Assembly: GCA_021824635.1 (NCBI GenBank)
Contig: JAKAKD010000060.1
Location: 1 to 42,629 of the forward strand
Source: Bacteroidota bacterium
GTDB lineage: Bacteria > Bacteroidota > Ignavibacteria > Ignavibacteriales > Melioribacteraceae
Length of the DNA stretch: 42,629 bases
Reading direction: 5' to 3'
Below, piece by piece: positions 17,431 through 26,709 of the stretch; position 1 is the stretch's first letter; every line of letters begins with the position of its first letter. The position numbers and the translations under genes were made by a program. The notes beneath the pieces were generated by a model. That model was given only the letters and a program-made list of their open reading frames with translations. It did no database searches and was not told the DNA's origin.

Positions 17431-18328
17431 CGTGAAATGCTTTTTCTCCTGCGGTAATTTTTAACTTCAGATGATTTTGTTTTGGCGGCAAAGGACATGT
17501 AGCATATTTAGTGAACGCACAGGGCGGATTATATGTTTTATTAAAATCAATATAAATTTTTCCGGTAGAGTCTGCTTTATCAACAGACAAAAATCTTCCA
17601 GCACCATATGTTTCTACGCCGCTGGTTTCATCGGCAAAAATTATAAAATACTGTTTCCCTTCATCTAACGGATCCAATTTGTAAACCACACCGTCTTTTT
17701 CGAATGTAAGCGCCGCAGTAACTATGGCAGTATCAACCATATCAAGAACATTCGGCACTTCAACTCTTTTAGGCGGATTGTAAGTCTCTAACTTTGCTTC
17801 GAATTTCCAATCGGAATTTATTGGATATGTTTCCACACCTTGAAATGTTTTCAGTAGTTCACTATCTAAATCGCGCAAGCGCACGCCGTATTTTTCTCCA
17901 CGCTTAATAATAAACCATCTCAACGAGCCAAGTTCCAAGACAGTTACGCCCTGCTGAGTATCATTTTTTAACTCAAGACCGTTCACACTTTCGCCGTTAC
18001 TTTTTACTTCAACTCCTTCATTAACTTTTATTGTTACAATAGAATCTTTAAGAAAGAGAGATCCGATAAAAGAGGGAGCTTTTCCTTCCGGAAAGACAAT
18101 ATCGTTTGCTTTATCGGTTCCAAATTTATTCTCGCCTTGTTTCAGCCAATAAAGCCCGACTAGGTTTAACCAACCGTTTTCTTTTTTCAAATTCTCAATT
18201 CGTTTTGAATGCCATTCTTTAATTTCTGAAATGTATTTTGGACTTCCCTTTTCTTTAAGGTCGGTCCCACAACTGTAAAAAATTATAGTTGATAGAATTA
18301 ATAGACCGTAAGTGATATACTTTTTCAT
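17417..18328 (-). CDS. DUF1684-domain lipoprotein
   Basis: A 303-residue protein with a lipoprotein signal peptide (LLILSTIIFYSC, lipidated Cys20). The body matches the DUF1684 family: IKEWHSKRIENLKKENGWLN, GLYWLKQGENKFG, and near the C-terminus the diagnostic IDFNKTYNPPCAFTKYATCPLP followed by QNHLKLKITAGEK. Members occur widely in Bacteroidota and actinobacteria; no biochemical role is known to me. The acidic/aromatic N-terminal part and the Cys/Asn-rich C-terminal strand suggest a ligand-binding beta fold. It is convergent with the GH13 gene and divergent from the decarboxylase gene, so it is a single-gene unit. Its very C-terminal FHGGGH codons form part of a hairpin. Confidence 0.88.
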   Translation of the reverse strand: MKKYITYGLLILSTIIFYSCGTDLKEKGSPKYISEIKEWHSKRIENLKKENGWLNLVGLYWLKQGENKFGTDKANDIVFPEGKAPSFIGSLFLKDSIVTIKVNEGVEVKSNGESVNGLELKNDTQQGVTVLELGSLRWFIIKRGEKYGVRLRDLDSELLKTFQGVETYPINSDWKFEAKLETYNPPKRVEVPNVLDMVDTAIVTAALTFEKDGVVYKLDPLDEGKQYFIIFADETSGVETYGAGRFLSVDKADSTGKIYIDFNKTYNPPCAFTKYATCPLPPKQNHLKLKITAGEKAFHGGGH

Positions 18329-18437
18329 TGAGAAACTCTTTTATATTAACAGTTAGTTTGTAAAACAAAGATTTGTAATTTGTTGTGCAAAAATTACACA
18401 AATAATAAAACAGTCACATTAAATTTATGGAAACAGT

Positions 18438-19877
18438 ATGAGTTCATTAATCAAAGATGCGTTCAGTTCGGAACTGTTTAGAAAAGAAGGCCATCAGCTA
18501 ATTGATCAGGTAGCCGATTACCTTTCCGATTGTTACAGCCGAAAGACTGATAAGGCGATTCCATGGAAAAATCCGGACGATATGCTTCAGTTCTGGCAAG
18601 AGAAAATGTCGGATGAGAATTTAAGTTTCGGCGAGATCGTTGCAGAGACATTAAACAATTCGGTTCACCTTCATCATCCTCGTTATATCGGTCATCAGGT
18701 TGCTGTTCCAATACCATATACAATTTTAAGCGAGATGGTTTCTGCTCTTCTTAATGCAGGAATGGTTATTTATGAAACCGGAGAGACTTCAACTGCAATG
18801 GAAAAAATTGTAACCGACTGGCTTTGCAAAAAAATTGGCTATGGAGAAAACAGCGGCGGCGTATTAACCTCCGGCGGTTCGCTTGGAAATTTAACCGCTT
18901 TGCTTGCTGCCAGACAAAAGATCATTGATTATGATGTTTGGGAAGAAGGAATTAAGAACGGTGAAGATTTCATAATTCTCGTTTCCGAAGAAGCTCATTA
19001 CAGCATTTCGAGAGCGGGTAAAATATTGGGATTAGGCAACGGCGTAGTAAAAGTTCCGGCTGATAAAAATTTCCAGATGGATATGGCGGAGCTGAAAAAT
19101 CTTTACAATAAGTTTACCGGTGAAAAGAAAAAAGTAATTGCCGTTGTTGCCAGCGCTTGCACAACTTCAACGGGCACTTACGATAAAATAAATGAGGTTG
19201 CGGATTTTTGTGCTGAAAGAAATTTATGGTTTCATATTGACGCGGCACACGGCGGCGGTGTAATCTTAAGCAGCAAATACAAACATTTGACCGCCGGGAT
19301 TGAGAAAGCTGATTCCGTTGTAATTGATTTTCATAAAATGCTTTTATCGCCGGGATTAGTTACGGGCGTTAGTTTCAAAAACAATAACGATTCTTATTCG
19401 TCGTTTGCACAAAAAGCATCATACTTATGGAATAAAGACGCAGAGAAAGAATGGTTTAACATTGGAAAACGAACTATTGAGTGCACAAAAAAAATGATGA
19501 GCCTGAAAATTTTTGTTCAGTTGAAAATTCATGGCGAAGAACTTCTTAGAGAATATATCGAATCCAGATATGATGCGGCTAATGAATTTGCAAATCTGAT
19601 AAAAACAAATAGCGACTTTGAACTTCTAACCGAACCTCAAAGCAATATTGTTTGTTTTAGATTTAATGTAGGCGGAACGACTAATGAACAATTAGACTCA
19701 ATAAACAGAAAAATAAGACAGAGCATGCTGGAAGATGGAAAGTTTTATATAGTTCAGACAATTGCCGGGGGACGGGTTTATTTAAGAACTACTATTATGA
19801 ACCCTTTTACAGATATTAATGATTTCACCGGATTGTTGGATGAGATTAGAAATCACTACAAAAAATTAAGCGTGTGA
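18438..19877 (+). CDS. group II pyridoxal-phosphate-dependent amino-acid decarboxylase
   Basis: A 479-residue cytoplasmic protein of the aromatic-L-amino-acid / glutamate / diaminobutyrate decarboxylase group. Visible hallmarks are HLHHPRYIGHQ near residue 80, VLTSGGSLGNLTAL (PLP phosphate binding), SEEAHYS with His187 stacking on PLP, ACTTSTGTYD, HIDAAHGGG with Asp268 binding the pyridine nitrogen, and DFHKML with the Schiff-base Lys300. The C-terminal domain ends in VYLRTTIMNPFTD. The amino acid acted on (aromatic, acidic or diaminobutyrate) cannot be decided by eye. GGAAACAG precedes the ATG. It is divergent from the DUF1684 gene and 96 nt before the first kinase of the signalling island. 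Confidence 0.87.
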   Translation: MSSLIKDAFSSELFRKEGHQLIDQVADYLSDCYSRKTDKAIPWKNPDDMLQFWQEKMSDENLSFGEIVAETLNNSVHLHHPRYIGHQVAVPIPYTILSEMVSALLNAGMVIYETGETSTAMEKIVTDWLCKKIGYGENSGGVLTSGGSLGNLTALLAARQKIIDYDVWEEGIKNGEDFIILVSEEAHYSISRAGKILGLGNGVVKVPADKNFQMDMAELKNLYNKFTGEKKKVIAVVASACTTSTGTYDKINEVADFCAERNLWFHIDAAHGGGVILSSKYKHLTAGIEKADSVVIDFHKMLLSPGLVTGVSFKNNNDSYSSFAQKASYLWNKDAEKEWFNIGKRTIECTKKMMSLKIFVQLKIHGEELLREYIESRYDAANEFANLIKTNSDFELLTEPQSNIVCFRFNVGGTTNEQLDSINRKIRQSMLEDGKFYIVQTIAGGRVYLRTTIMNPFTDINDFTGLLDEIRNHYKKLSV

Positions 19878-19973
19878 ACTTTTTATAAACTAAAAAGCTG
19901 TATAAAACTTAATCGGGAATTTCATATATTTATATCCACATGTGAGCGTTGAGATAAATTACGGCCGCGGAAA

Positions 19974-22427
19974 ATGACAGAAAAGACAAAAGCTGAATTG
20001 ATAAAAGAAGTTAAGCGTCTCACAAGAGAAAATTCACTTCTTATAAAACAATTCGAGAAGCTTCCCACAAAAGAAATCATTGAAGATAGCGAAGCAAACT
20101 TAAAGGCAATATTTGAAAACGTTGGCGTGGGAATTATTCTCATCTCCTCGGGTAAAATTAAGAATGTCAATTCCACTCTTCAAAAAATGCTGGGGTATTC
20201 CGAAAAAGAATTGAAGGAATTATCTGTAGAACAAATTACACACCCGCATGATTTAGAACTTGACGCAAAACTTATTAAAGAACTTCTTCAAGGAAAAAGA
20301 AACCGATATCAAATTGAAAAAAGATATCTTCACAAAGACGGCGAAATTATTTACGGCAAACTCACCGTCTCGCGAATCGAAGCAAAAAGAAAGAAAGACG
20401 AAAAAATTATAGCTCTTATTGAGGATATTTCAGAACAAAAGCGCATTGCCGATAAATTAACATCAGAACAAAATTTGCTTGTTACCCTTCTGGAAAGCAG
20501 TCCTGATAGTATTTACTTCAAAGATATTAATAGCCGATTTATTAAAGTAAATAAAGCTTTCGCAAAAAAACATGGATTCGCTACACAGGAACTCGCTATT
20601 GGAAAATCTGACGAAACCACATTTGGCAAACAACATTCTACAGAAGCATATGTTGATGAACAAAGAATTATTCATACCGGAATACCAATAATCGGTAAAG
20701 AAGAAAAGGAAGATTGGCCTGACGGAAGAACAACGTGGGCCTCGACTTCTAAAATGCCATTGTATGATGCCGATGGGAAAATTAGCGGAATATTTGGAAT
20801 TACACGAGATATCACAGAGAGCAAATTAGCTCAAGAAAAAATTAAAGAAAGTGAACGACTTTATAGATCCCTTTTTGAAAGTTCGGACGACGGAATATTT
20901 TTAACCTCCGATGAAATAATAATAGATTGTAATCCTACCGTTTTAGACATATTTAAGTGCACCAGAGAATATGTTGTTGGTCACTCACCCGCAGAGTTTT
21001 CACCTGAAATTCAGCCAGATGGACGCGATTCGCTTAGCTCGGCAAATGAAAAAATTAGCTTGGCTTTTAATGGACTGCCACAAAAATTCGATTGGCAGCA
21101 CAAAAGACCCGATGGAGTTTTGGTTGACTGCGAAATGTCTCTAAAGTCAATTACTATTGAAGGGAAAAAACTGATACAAGCAACTATGCGCGATATAACA
21201 AAAAGAAAAAAATCCGGAAAAATTAGAGAAGCTCTTTTTGAAATATCCGAAGCCGCATATACTGCTTCAGACATGCCTACGCTCTACAAAAAAATTCATG
21301 ATGTTGTAGGCACATTAATGATCGCTAAAAACTTTTATATAGCTTTATACGATGAAAAAACCGGAATGATTTCGTTCCCTTATATGATTGATGAATACGA
21401 TCCTCCATACGCACCTAAAAAATTTGGGAAAGGTTTGACAGAATATGTTCTAAGAAAAGGAGAATCAACTTTAATTAACGCTCAGATTGATCTGGATTTA
21501 AGAAAGTCCGGTGAAGTTGAATTAATTGGAACACCTACTTCAATTTGGCTCGGTGTTCCTCTTAAAGTTGGCGGTAAAGCTATTGGAGTCATCGTTGTTC
21601 AGGATTATGAAAATGAGAAAGCTTACGGCGAAGAGGAAATGCAAGTATTGAATTTCGTTTCCGAACAAATTGCTCAAGTGATCGAACGAAAAAGAAATTC
21701 CGATGCGGTTAAAAAATATGCAGAAGAGCTAAAACAGCTCAATGCGACCAAAGATAAATTTTTCTCAATCATCGCACATGACCTTAAAAATCCTTTTATA
21801 ACGCTCCTCGGTTTTTCCGACCTGCTCATTTCTGATTTTGGAGAGTTTACAGACGAAGAAAAAATTTATTACATCACAGAGATGAGAAAAACCGCTGAGA
21901 TATCGCATAGTCTTTTGCAAAACTTATTACATTGGTCGCGCTCTCAAACAGGCCGCATAGAATTTAATCCACAAAAACTTGACTTGTATGATGTTGTTTC
22001 CAGCAATGTTGAACTATTAAATCCATCGGCTGAAAGAAAGCAGATAAGAATATTATCAGAGATACCCAAACTCACTTATGTGTCTGCTGATGAAGATATG
22101 CTGAATACTGTTATACGAAATCTACTTACAAACGCGCTGAAGTTTACAAACAAGAACGGCAAAATTGAAATCAGCTGTGCTGACCAAAACGGCAATCTTC
22201 AAATTTATATTTCGGATACCGGCGTTGGTATGAGCGATAAAGTAAAAGCCGATCTTTTTCGGTTAGATGTTACGCAATCAACTTTTGGTACAGAAAACGA
22301 AGCCGGAACCGGATTAGGTTTGATATTATGCAAAGAATTTGTTGAAAAACATGGCGGGACAATATCGGTAGAAAGTGAAGTCGGCAAAGGAAGTAAATTC
22401 TGTATTACCCTTCCGAAATTCGTTTAA
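19974..22427 (+). CDS. soluble PAS-PAS-PAS-GAF sensor histidine kinase
   Basis: An 817-residue protein without transmembrane segments. A short coiled coil (residues 1-35) is followed by PAS domains at about 38-158, 165-285 and 292-410, a GAF domain at about 417-575 (ending VVQDYENEKAYGEEE), a coiled linker, and the kinase core. The phospho-acceptor is His602 in SIIAHDLKNPFITLLGF. The ATP domain shows N-box NLLTNALKFT, G1 DTGVGMS and G2 GTGLGL. Three PAS and one GAF mean a cytoplasmic small-molecule, redox or light sensor; ligands are unknown. No cognate regulator gene directly follows; it may use the receivers at 25-27.5 kb. The gene is 107 nt upstream of the next kinase, same strand. Confidence 0.92.
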   Translation: MTEKTKAELIKEVKRLTRENSLLIKQFEKLPTKEIIEDSEANLKAIFENVGVGIILISSGKIKNVNSTLQKMLGYSEKELKELSVEQITHPHDLELDAKLIKELLQGKRNRYQIEKRYLHKDGEIIYGKLTVSRIEAKRKKDEKIIALIEDISEQKRIADKLTSEQNLLVTLLESSPDSIYFKDINSRFIKVNKAFAKKHGFATQELAIGKSDETTFGKQHSTEAYVDEQRIIHTGIPIIGKEEKEDWPDGRTTWASTSKMPLYDADGKISGIFGITRDITESKLAQEKIKESERLYRSLFESSDDGIFLTSDEIIIDCNPTVLDIFKCTREYVVGHSPAEFSPEIQPDGRDSLSSANEKISLAFNGLPQKFDWQHKRPDGVLVDCEMSLKSITIEGKKLIQATMRDITKRKKSGKIREALFEISEAAYTASDMPTLYKKIHDVVGTLMIAKNFYIALYDEKTGMISFPYMIDEYDPPYAPKKFGKGLTEYVLRKGESTLINAQIDLDLRKSGEVELIGTPTSIWLGVPLKVGGKAIGVIVVQDYENEKAYGEEEMQVLNFVSEQIAQVIERKRNSDAVKKYAEELKQLNATKDKFFSIIAHDLKNPFITLLGFSDLLISDFGEFTDEEKIYYITEMRKTAEISHSLLQNLLHWSRSQTGRIEFNPQKLDLYDVVSSNVELLNPSAERKQIRILSEIPKLTYVSADEDMLNTVIRNLLTNALKFTNKNGKIEISCADQNGNLQIYISDTGVGMSDKVKADLFRLDVTQSTFGTENEAGTGLGLILCKEFVEKHGGTISVESEVGKGSKFCITLPKFV

Positions 22428-22533
22428 TAGATAAATATTTTTTTATCATATGACCAACAAGAAGTAGAATTCTCTTTTACTATTATAAATTCTTTTTACT
22501 GCATATTGGTTATCCTTCATTTTGAGGTGAATT

Positions 22534-25350
22534 GTGAATAAGATTATAAATTCATCGTTTAGTTACCTCCGTTCTAATAAAGCTCTCAGAATCATTTTAA
22601 TTTATTCCGTTATTAGCCTGCTTTGGATTTTTTTTTCCGATGAATTAGTTTTTAAACTCTTTTCGAATGTAGCCACACAAAAATCGCTCTCAATTTTTAA
22701 GGGATCTTTATTTGTTATTATCACCTCTCTTCTTCTTTATAATTTGATTAATAACGCTATCCAGGAAGTAGTTAGAACAGAACAAAAGTTGCGGGAGTCC
22801 GAACAATATTCCAGAATGCTTTTTGAAACATCTTCTATTGGATTTGCTTTAACTAAACTTGACGGAAAATTTGTAGATGTAAACCCGGCTTATGCTAAAA
22901 TTATTGGAAGAACAATAGAAGAAACATTAAAGCTCGGTTACGGGGATATAACTCCCAGGATTTATAACAGCCAGGAACAGCGGCAGTTAGAAAACCTCAG
23001 CAAAACTGGTTTCTATGGTCCTTACGAAAAAGAATACATTCACAAAGATGGTCATTACGTTCCTGTACGTTTACAAGGTTCTATAATAGAAAGAAATGGT
23101 GAAAAATATATTTGGTCCAGTGTTGAAGATATTACTGAAGATAAACTAAAAGATTTTTTATTGCGTGAGAGTGAGAACCGGTTACGTTTCGCTTTAGAAA
23201 GCACAAATGACGGCTTGTGGGATGTTCAGATGAAAACCGGCGAAGTGTATATTTCTCCACGCGGCTGTGAAATTCTTGGCTATAATAACGATGAGTTGAC
23301 AGAAGTTGCAAAAATATGGAATGAGCTTGTGCATCCCGACGATATGCAAATTACAACCGAACGGCTAAACGATCATCTTGAGGGACGCTCGGATATTTTT
23401 GATGTTGAGCAGCGCCTGAAAATGAAATCTGGGGATTGGGTATGGGTCCGCACTCGCGGAAAAGTTGTTGCGCGCGATACCGATGGTAATCCGCTGCGAA
23501 TGACCGGAACACATACAAATATTTCTAAACGTAAGCGAGCAGAAGAAGTAATTAAGCAATCGGAAGCAAATTTGAATTCTCTTATCAATAACAAGGAGGA
23601 ATCAATTTGGTCAATTGATAATGAATATAATTACATAACATTCAACATTTTTTTTAGTAAAGCATATTTAAAAGCGTTTAATGTCGAACTAAAAAAAGGA
23701 ATGAATGCTATAGAAGTTTTAACACCGGAGTTGAGGAGTTTCTGGAAACCAAAATACGATGCTGCGCTCTCCGGTCAACGAATCATTTTTGAATTCTCCG
23801 CTCAAGTAGGAAGCAAACTCCATTCTTATGAAGTTTATTTAAATCCAATTGTTTCTGATGACAGAATAACCGGCGCGTCTGCATTGAGCGTTGATATCAC
23901 GGCACGCAAAGAAGTGGAAGATGCTCTTAGAGCAAGCGAAGAAAGATACCGTACAATTTTTGAAAGCGCACGCGATGTTATCTATACAATTTCTTCAGAA
24001 GGAATTATAACCTCTATTAATCCCGCATTTGAAACCCTCACGGGATGGTCGGTAAATGAATGGCTTGACAAACCTTTCGGAAGCCTTGTGCACCCCGAAG
24101 ATTTACCAAAAGCGTTAGAAGCTTTCAGAAAAGTTATGGCTGGAGAAAAGATAGAAGCATATGAAATACGCATTCTTTCAAAATCGGGTGAATACAAAAT
24201 TGGTGAATTTACGCCGTCGCCTTTAGTAATTGGCAATAAGACTATAGCAACTATAGGAATTGCGCGCGATATAACTGAGCGCAAACATACCGAAGAAGCG
24301 TTACGGGAGAGCGAAGAAAAATTCCGCACTCTTACAGAAACAACTTCTGCGGCTATCTTTATTTTTAAAGGGGAATTCTTCCGTTACCTTAATTCATTTG
24401 CAGAACAAATAACCGGCTATAAAAACGTAGAATTACTTAATAAAAATTTTTGGGAAATTGTTCATCCCGATTACCGCAATCTTATAAAAGAACGGGGACT
24501 CTCCCGTCAACGCGGAGAATTAGTTCCGCAACGATATGAATTTAAGATATTGACTAAAACAGGCGAAGAACGCTGGCTTGATTTCACTGCGGGTCTAATT
24601 AATTTTGAAGGGGTGCCGGCGGGAATTGGAACCGCTATTGATATCACAGAGAACAAACGTGCTGAGGCACTTTTAATAGCTTCCAAAGAACAAATGCGCT
24701 CACTTGCGGCTCACCTTCAAACTATCCGAGAGGAAGAAAGGGCATCTATTGCCAGAGAGATGCACGACGAACTGGGACAAATTCTTACCTCTCTTAAAAT
24801 GAATATCACATTTACGAGAAAAGAATTAGAAGAAAATAAATTAAATGAGAAAAAAGAAAAATTTTTGGAAGAACTCTCCTCGATGAACCTGACTGTTGAC
24901 AAAGCGGTTACTCAAGTTAGAAAGTTGATAACACAACTCCGTCCAGAGCTTATTGATAAACTTGGTTTGATTGCCGCTTTAGAGTGGTACGCGGAAGAGT
25001 ATCAAAAAACAACAAAAATTAAATGTGAGTTCAAGACCGATCAGGAAGAACTCACCTTAAATCATGATGCCGATCTTGCAATATTTAGAATCGTTCAAGA
25101 AGCGTTAACAAATGTCGCCAAGCATTCCAAAGCTAAATCCGTCAAAATTTGTCTTAATAAAACAGAAGACAAACTTTCATTAGAGATTACGGATGATGGG
25201 AGAGGAATCTTAGAAGAAGAATTAGAAGGGAAAAAATCTTTCGGATTGATGGGCATGCGCGAGCGGGCTTCTTTAATTGGCGGCAAACTCGAAATTTGCA
25301 GAGCCGGAGAAAAGGGAACGGTTGTTCGGTTAGTTGTTGAGCATAAGTGA
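22534..25350 (+). CDS. membrane-bound multi-PAS histidine kinase of the NarX/DegS (HisKA_3) type
   Basis: A 938-residue protein starting at GTG, with GAGG upstream. Two N-terminal transmembrane helices (about residues 18-35 and 55-72; includes LLWIFFSDE, a segment common in PAS kinases) leave almost no periplasmic loop. Five PAS domains follow (about 87-205, 210-335, 342-460, 465-583, 590-705). The core is HisKA_3: REEERASIAREMHDELGQIL with phospho-acceptor His744, then a HATPase with NVAKHSKAKS, DDGRGI and GLMGMRERA. Such kinases pair with NarL/FixJ regulators, and one lies 132 nt downstream, so the two are a likely two-component pair. Confidence 0.93.
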   Translation: MNKIINSSFSYLRSNKALRIILIYSVISLLWIFFSDELVFKLFSNVATQKSLSIFKGSLFVIITSLLLYNLINNAIQEVVRTEQKLRESEQYSRMLFETSSIGFALTKLDGKFVDVNPAYAKIIGRTIEETLKLGYGDITPRIYNSQEQRQLENLSKTGFYGPYEKEYIHKDGHYVPVRLQGSIIERNGEKYIWSSVEDITEDKLKDFLLRESENRLRFALESTNDGLWDVQMKTGEVYISPRGCEILGYNNDELTEVAKIWNELVHPDDMQITTERLNDHLEGRSDIFDVEQRLKMKSGDWVWVRTRGKVVARDTDGNPLRMTGTHTNISKRKRAEEVIKQSEANLNSLINNKEESIWSIDNEYNYITFNIFFSKAYLKAFNVELKKGMNAIEVLTPELRSFWKPKYDAALSGQRIIFEFSAQVGSKLHSYEVYLNPIVSDDRITGASALSVDITARKEVEDALRASEERYRTIFESARDVIYTISSEGIITSINPAFETLTGWSVNEWLDKPFGSLVHPEDLPKALEAFRKVMAGEKIEAYEIRILSKSGEYKIGEFTPSPLVIGNKTIATIGIARDITERKHTEEALRESEEKFRTLTETTSAAIFIFKGEFFRYLNSFAEQITGYKNVELLNKNFWEIVHPDYRNLIKERGLSRQRGELVPQRYEFKILTKTGEERWLDFTAGLINFEGVPAGIGTAIDITENKRAEALLIASKEQMRSLAAHLQTIREEERASIAREMHDELGQILTSLKMNITFTRKELEENKLNEKKEKFLEELSSMNLTVDKAVTQVRKLITQLRPELIDKLGLIAALEWYAEEYQKTTKIKCEFKTDQEELTLNHDADLAIFRIVQEALTNVAKHSKAKSVKICLNKTEDKLSLEITDDGRGILEEELEGKKSFGLMGMRERASLIGGKLEICRAGEKGTVVRLVVEHK

Positions 25351-25482
25351 TTGGGGGCACATTCATGGGTTGCAAATCTGAATAGAATCGAATCAAAATG
25401 TAATTAAGTATCTTTACTTAGAATCACCTACTGACAGCAAACGAAAATAATTGTATATTGAAACTGATAGTGGAGTGAAGTT

Positions 25483-26115
25483 ATGATAAATATTTTTATC
25501 GCCGATGATCATGCGCTTATACGTGAAGGAATAAAAAAAATATTAAGCACGGTAAGTGATATAAAACTTGTTGGAGAGACAGCTGACCCGTATGAAATAT
25601 CCGAACAGCTGGGGAAAGTTAATTGTGATATTTTGATTCTCGATCTTTCAATGCCCGGCAAGGATGGACTTGATGTGCTTAAGGAAATAAAAAACTTTTC
25701 TCCTGAAATAAAAATTTTAATAATGACGATGCTTCCCGAGGATCAATTTGCCAAACGAACACTTAAAGCCGGCGCTTCAGGCTATCTGACAAAAGAAAGT
25801 GCGCCGGATGAATTAATTACGGCGATAAGAAGAATAGCGGCAGGAAGAAAATATGTTAGTCAAAACCTTGCCGAAAAACTTGCTCAAGATTTAGAAGATA
25901 ATTCCGATAAACCCGTTCAGGACCTTCTTTCTGATAGAGAATTTCAAATACTGAAAATGATGGCGTCGGGCAAATCACAAACAGACATTGCCGACGAACT
26001 CTCCATAAGCGTCAGTACGGTTAATACTTACCGAAGCAGAATCTTAGAAAAATTAGATCTTCGAACTACGGCCGACCTAATTCATTTTGCCTACCAGAAT
26101 AAGTTAATTATGTAA
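25483..26115 (+). CDS. NarL/FixJ-family response regulator (receiver + LuxR HTH)
   Basis: A 210-residue regulator. The receiver (1-120) keeps Asp8/Asp9 (FIADDHAL), phospho-acceptor Asp54 (LILDLSMPGKDG), the switch Thr (MTM) and the conserved Lys in YLTKESAPDEL. The C-terminal LuxR-type HTH (about 145-210) reads LSDREFQILKMMASGKSQ, then DIADELSISVSTVNTYRSRI. GGAG lies before the ATG. It follows the HisKA_3 kinase gene and is its natural partner. The first intergenic gap downstream contains palindromic ACTACAA-type words, which makes autoregulation or control of the downstream receivers a testable idea. Confidence 0.95.
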   Translation: MINIFIADDHALIREGIKKILSTVSDIKLVGETADPYEISEQLGKVNCDILILDLSMPGKDGLDVLKEIKNFSPEIKILIMTMLPEDQFAKRTLKAGASGYLTKESAPDELITAIRRIAAGRKYVSQNLAEKLAQDLEDNSDKPVQDLLSDREFQILKMMASGKSQTDIADELSISVSTVNTYRSRILEKLDLRTTADLIHFAYQNKLIM

Positions 26116-26123
26116 TTACTGCG

Positions 26124-26167
26124 TGTAGTATAATTACTACAAGAATTTCACTTTGACCACTACAAGA
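26124..26167. promoter_or_regulatory. candidate operator cluster: 7-4-7 palindrome plus direct repeat
   Basis: TGTAGTA (26124-26130) and TACTACA (26135-26141) form a perfect inverted repeat around TAAT. The right half is part of ACTACAAGA (26136-26144), which recurs exactly at 26159-26167, 23 bases on, about two helical turns. The site lies between the NarL-type regulator stop and the next receiver start. Binding of that regulator is inference. Confidence 0.45.
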
Positions 26168-26212
26168 GTTCTGCCTTTCAAATTTTATTTTTGTCCAACA
26201 AAAGAAAGCGCC

Positions 26213-26578
26213 TTGAAGAAAATATTACTTGTTGATGATTCCAGTTTACTTCGAAATAATCTAAAAAAGATTCTTATTTCGATTCCAAATCTAAAACTTG
26301 TTGGCGAAGCCCTTGATTCGGATTCGGCGCTTAGATTAAACAATGAACTGAAGCCTGATATTATTATTCTCGATATTGATCTCTTACAAGGAAACGGAAT
26401 TGAAGTATTAACCAAGATTAAAAAAGAACCTCATTTACCGATAATTATAATGTTTACAAATTACTCCGAAAACGCTTTTAGAAAAGCAACAACAAAACTT
26501 GGCGCTAACTATTTTTTTGACAAGAGCGATGATATAAATGGTCTTATTGAAGTATTGAAAAACCTCTCTGCTTCATAA
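26213..26578 (+). CDS. stand-alone receiver-domain response regulator
   Basis: About 121 residues from a TTG at 26213. It consists of a receiver domain only: KILLVDDSS with Asp8/Asp9, phospho-acceptor Asp54 in IIILDIDLLQGNG, Thr in MFTNY, and Lys in YFFDKSDD. All five receiver key positions are intact. An upstream TTG at 26153 would add 20 residues of non-receiver sequence overlapping the repeated ACTACAA motif, so the later start, where the domain begins, is preferred. No ATG is available. The protein is similar to the receiver at 27127-27543 (shared TN and YFFDKS segments), so they look like tandem paralogs. It may carry phosphate between the kinases here or bind an effector; no output domain. 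Confidence 0.8.
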   Translation: MKKILLVDDSSLLRNNLKKILISIPNLKLVGEALDSDSALRLNNELKPDIIILDIDLLQGNGIEVLTKIKKEPHLPIIIMFTNYSENAFRKATTKLGANYFFDKSDDINGLIEVLKNLSAS

Positions 26579-26602
26579 TAACATTACAATAAGTAGAATA
26601 AA

Positions 26603-26633
26603 CCACTACAAATAAATCCATCATCTGCTACAA
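26603..26633. promoter_or_regulatory. further ACTACAA-type repeats upstream of the degenerate receiver
   Basis: ACCACTACAA (26602-26611) repeats exactly the ten bases at 26156-26165, and a relaxed copy, GCTACAA, follows at 26627-26633. The words are 23 nt apart, matching the spacing of the upstream pair. They sit about 80-110 nt before the next gene. Confidence 0.35.
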
Positions 26634-26709
26634 AACAATCATCCGCAATACTATACTCGCAAAGAGTTTTCGGAACTAAATTTTCTCAAGAACTTTTGAG
26701 GACAAAAGC

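Noticed and set aside
19878..19900. CTTTTT...AAAAAG hairpin after the decarboxylase gene
   Set aside because: Stem is only A-T pairs and too weak to call a terminator.
26153..26212. TTG start extending the first stand-alone receiver by 20 residues
   Set aside because: The extra residues are not receiver-like and overlap the repeated ACTACAA motif; the domain begins at 26213.
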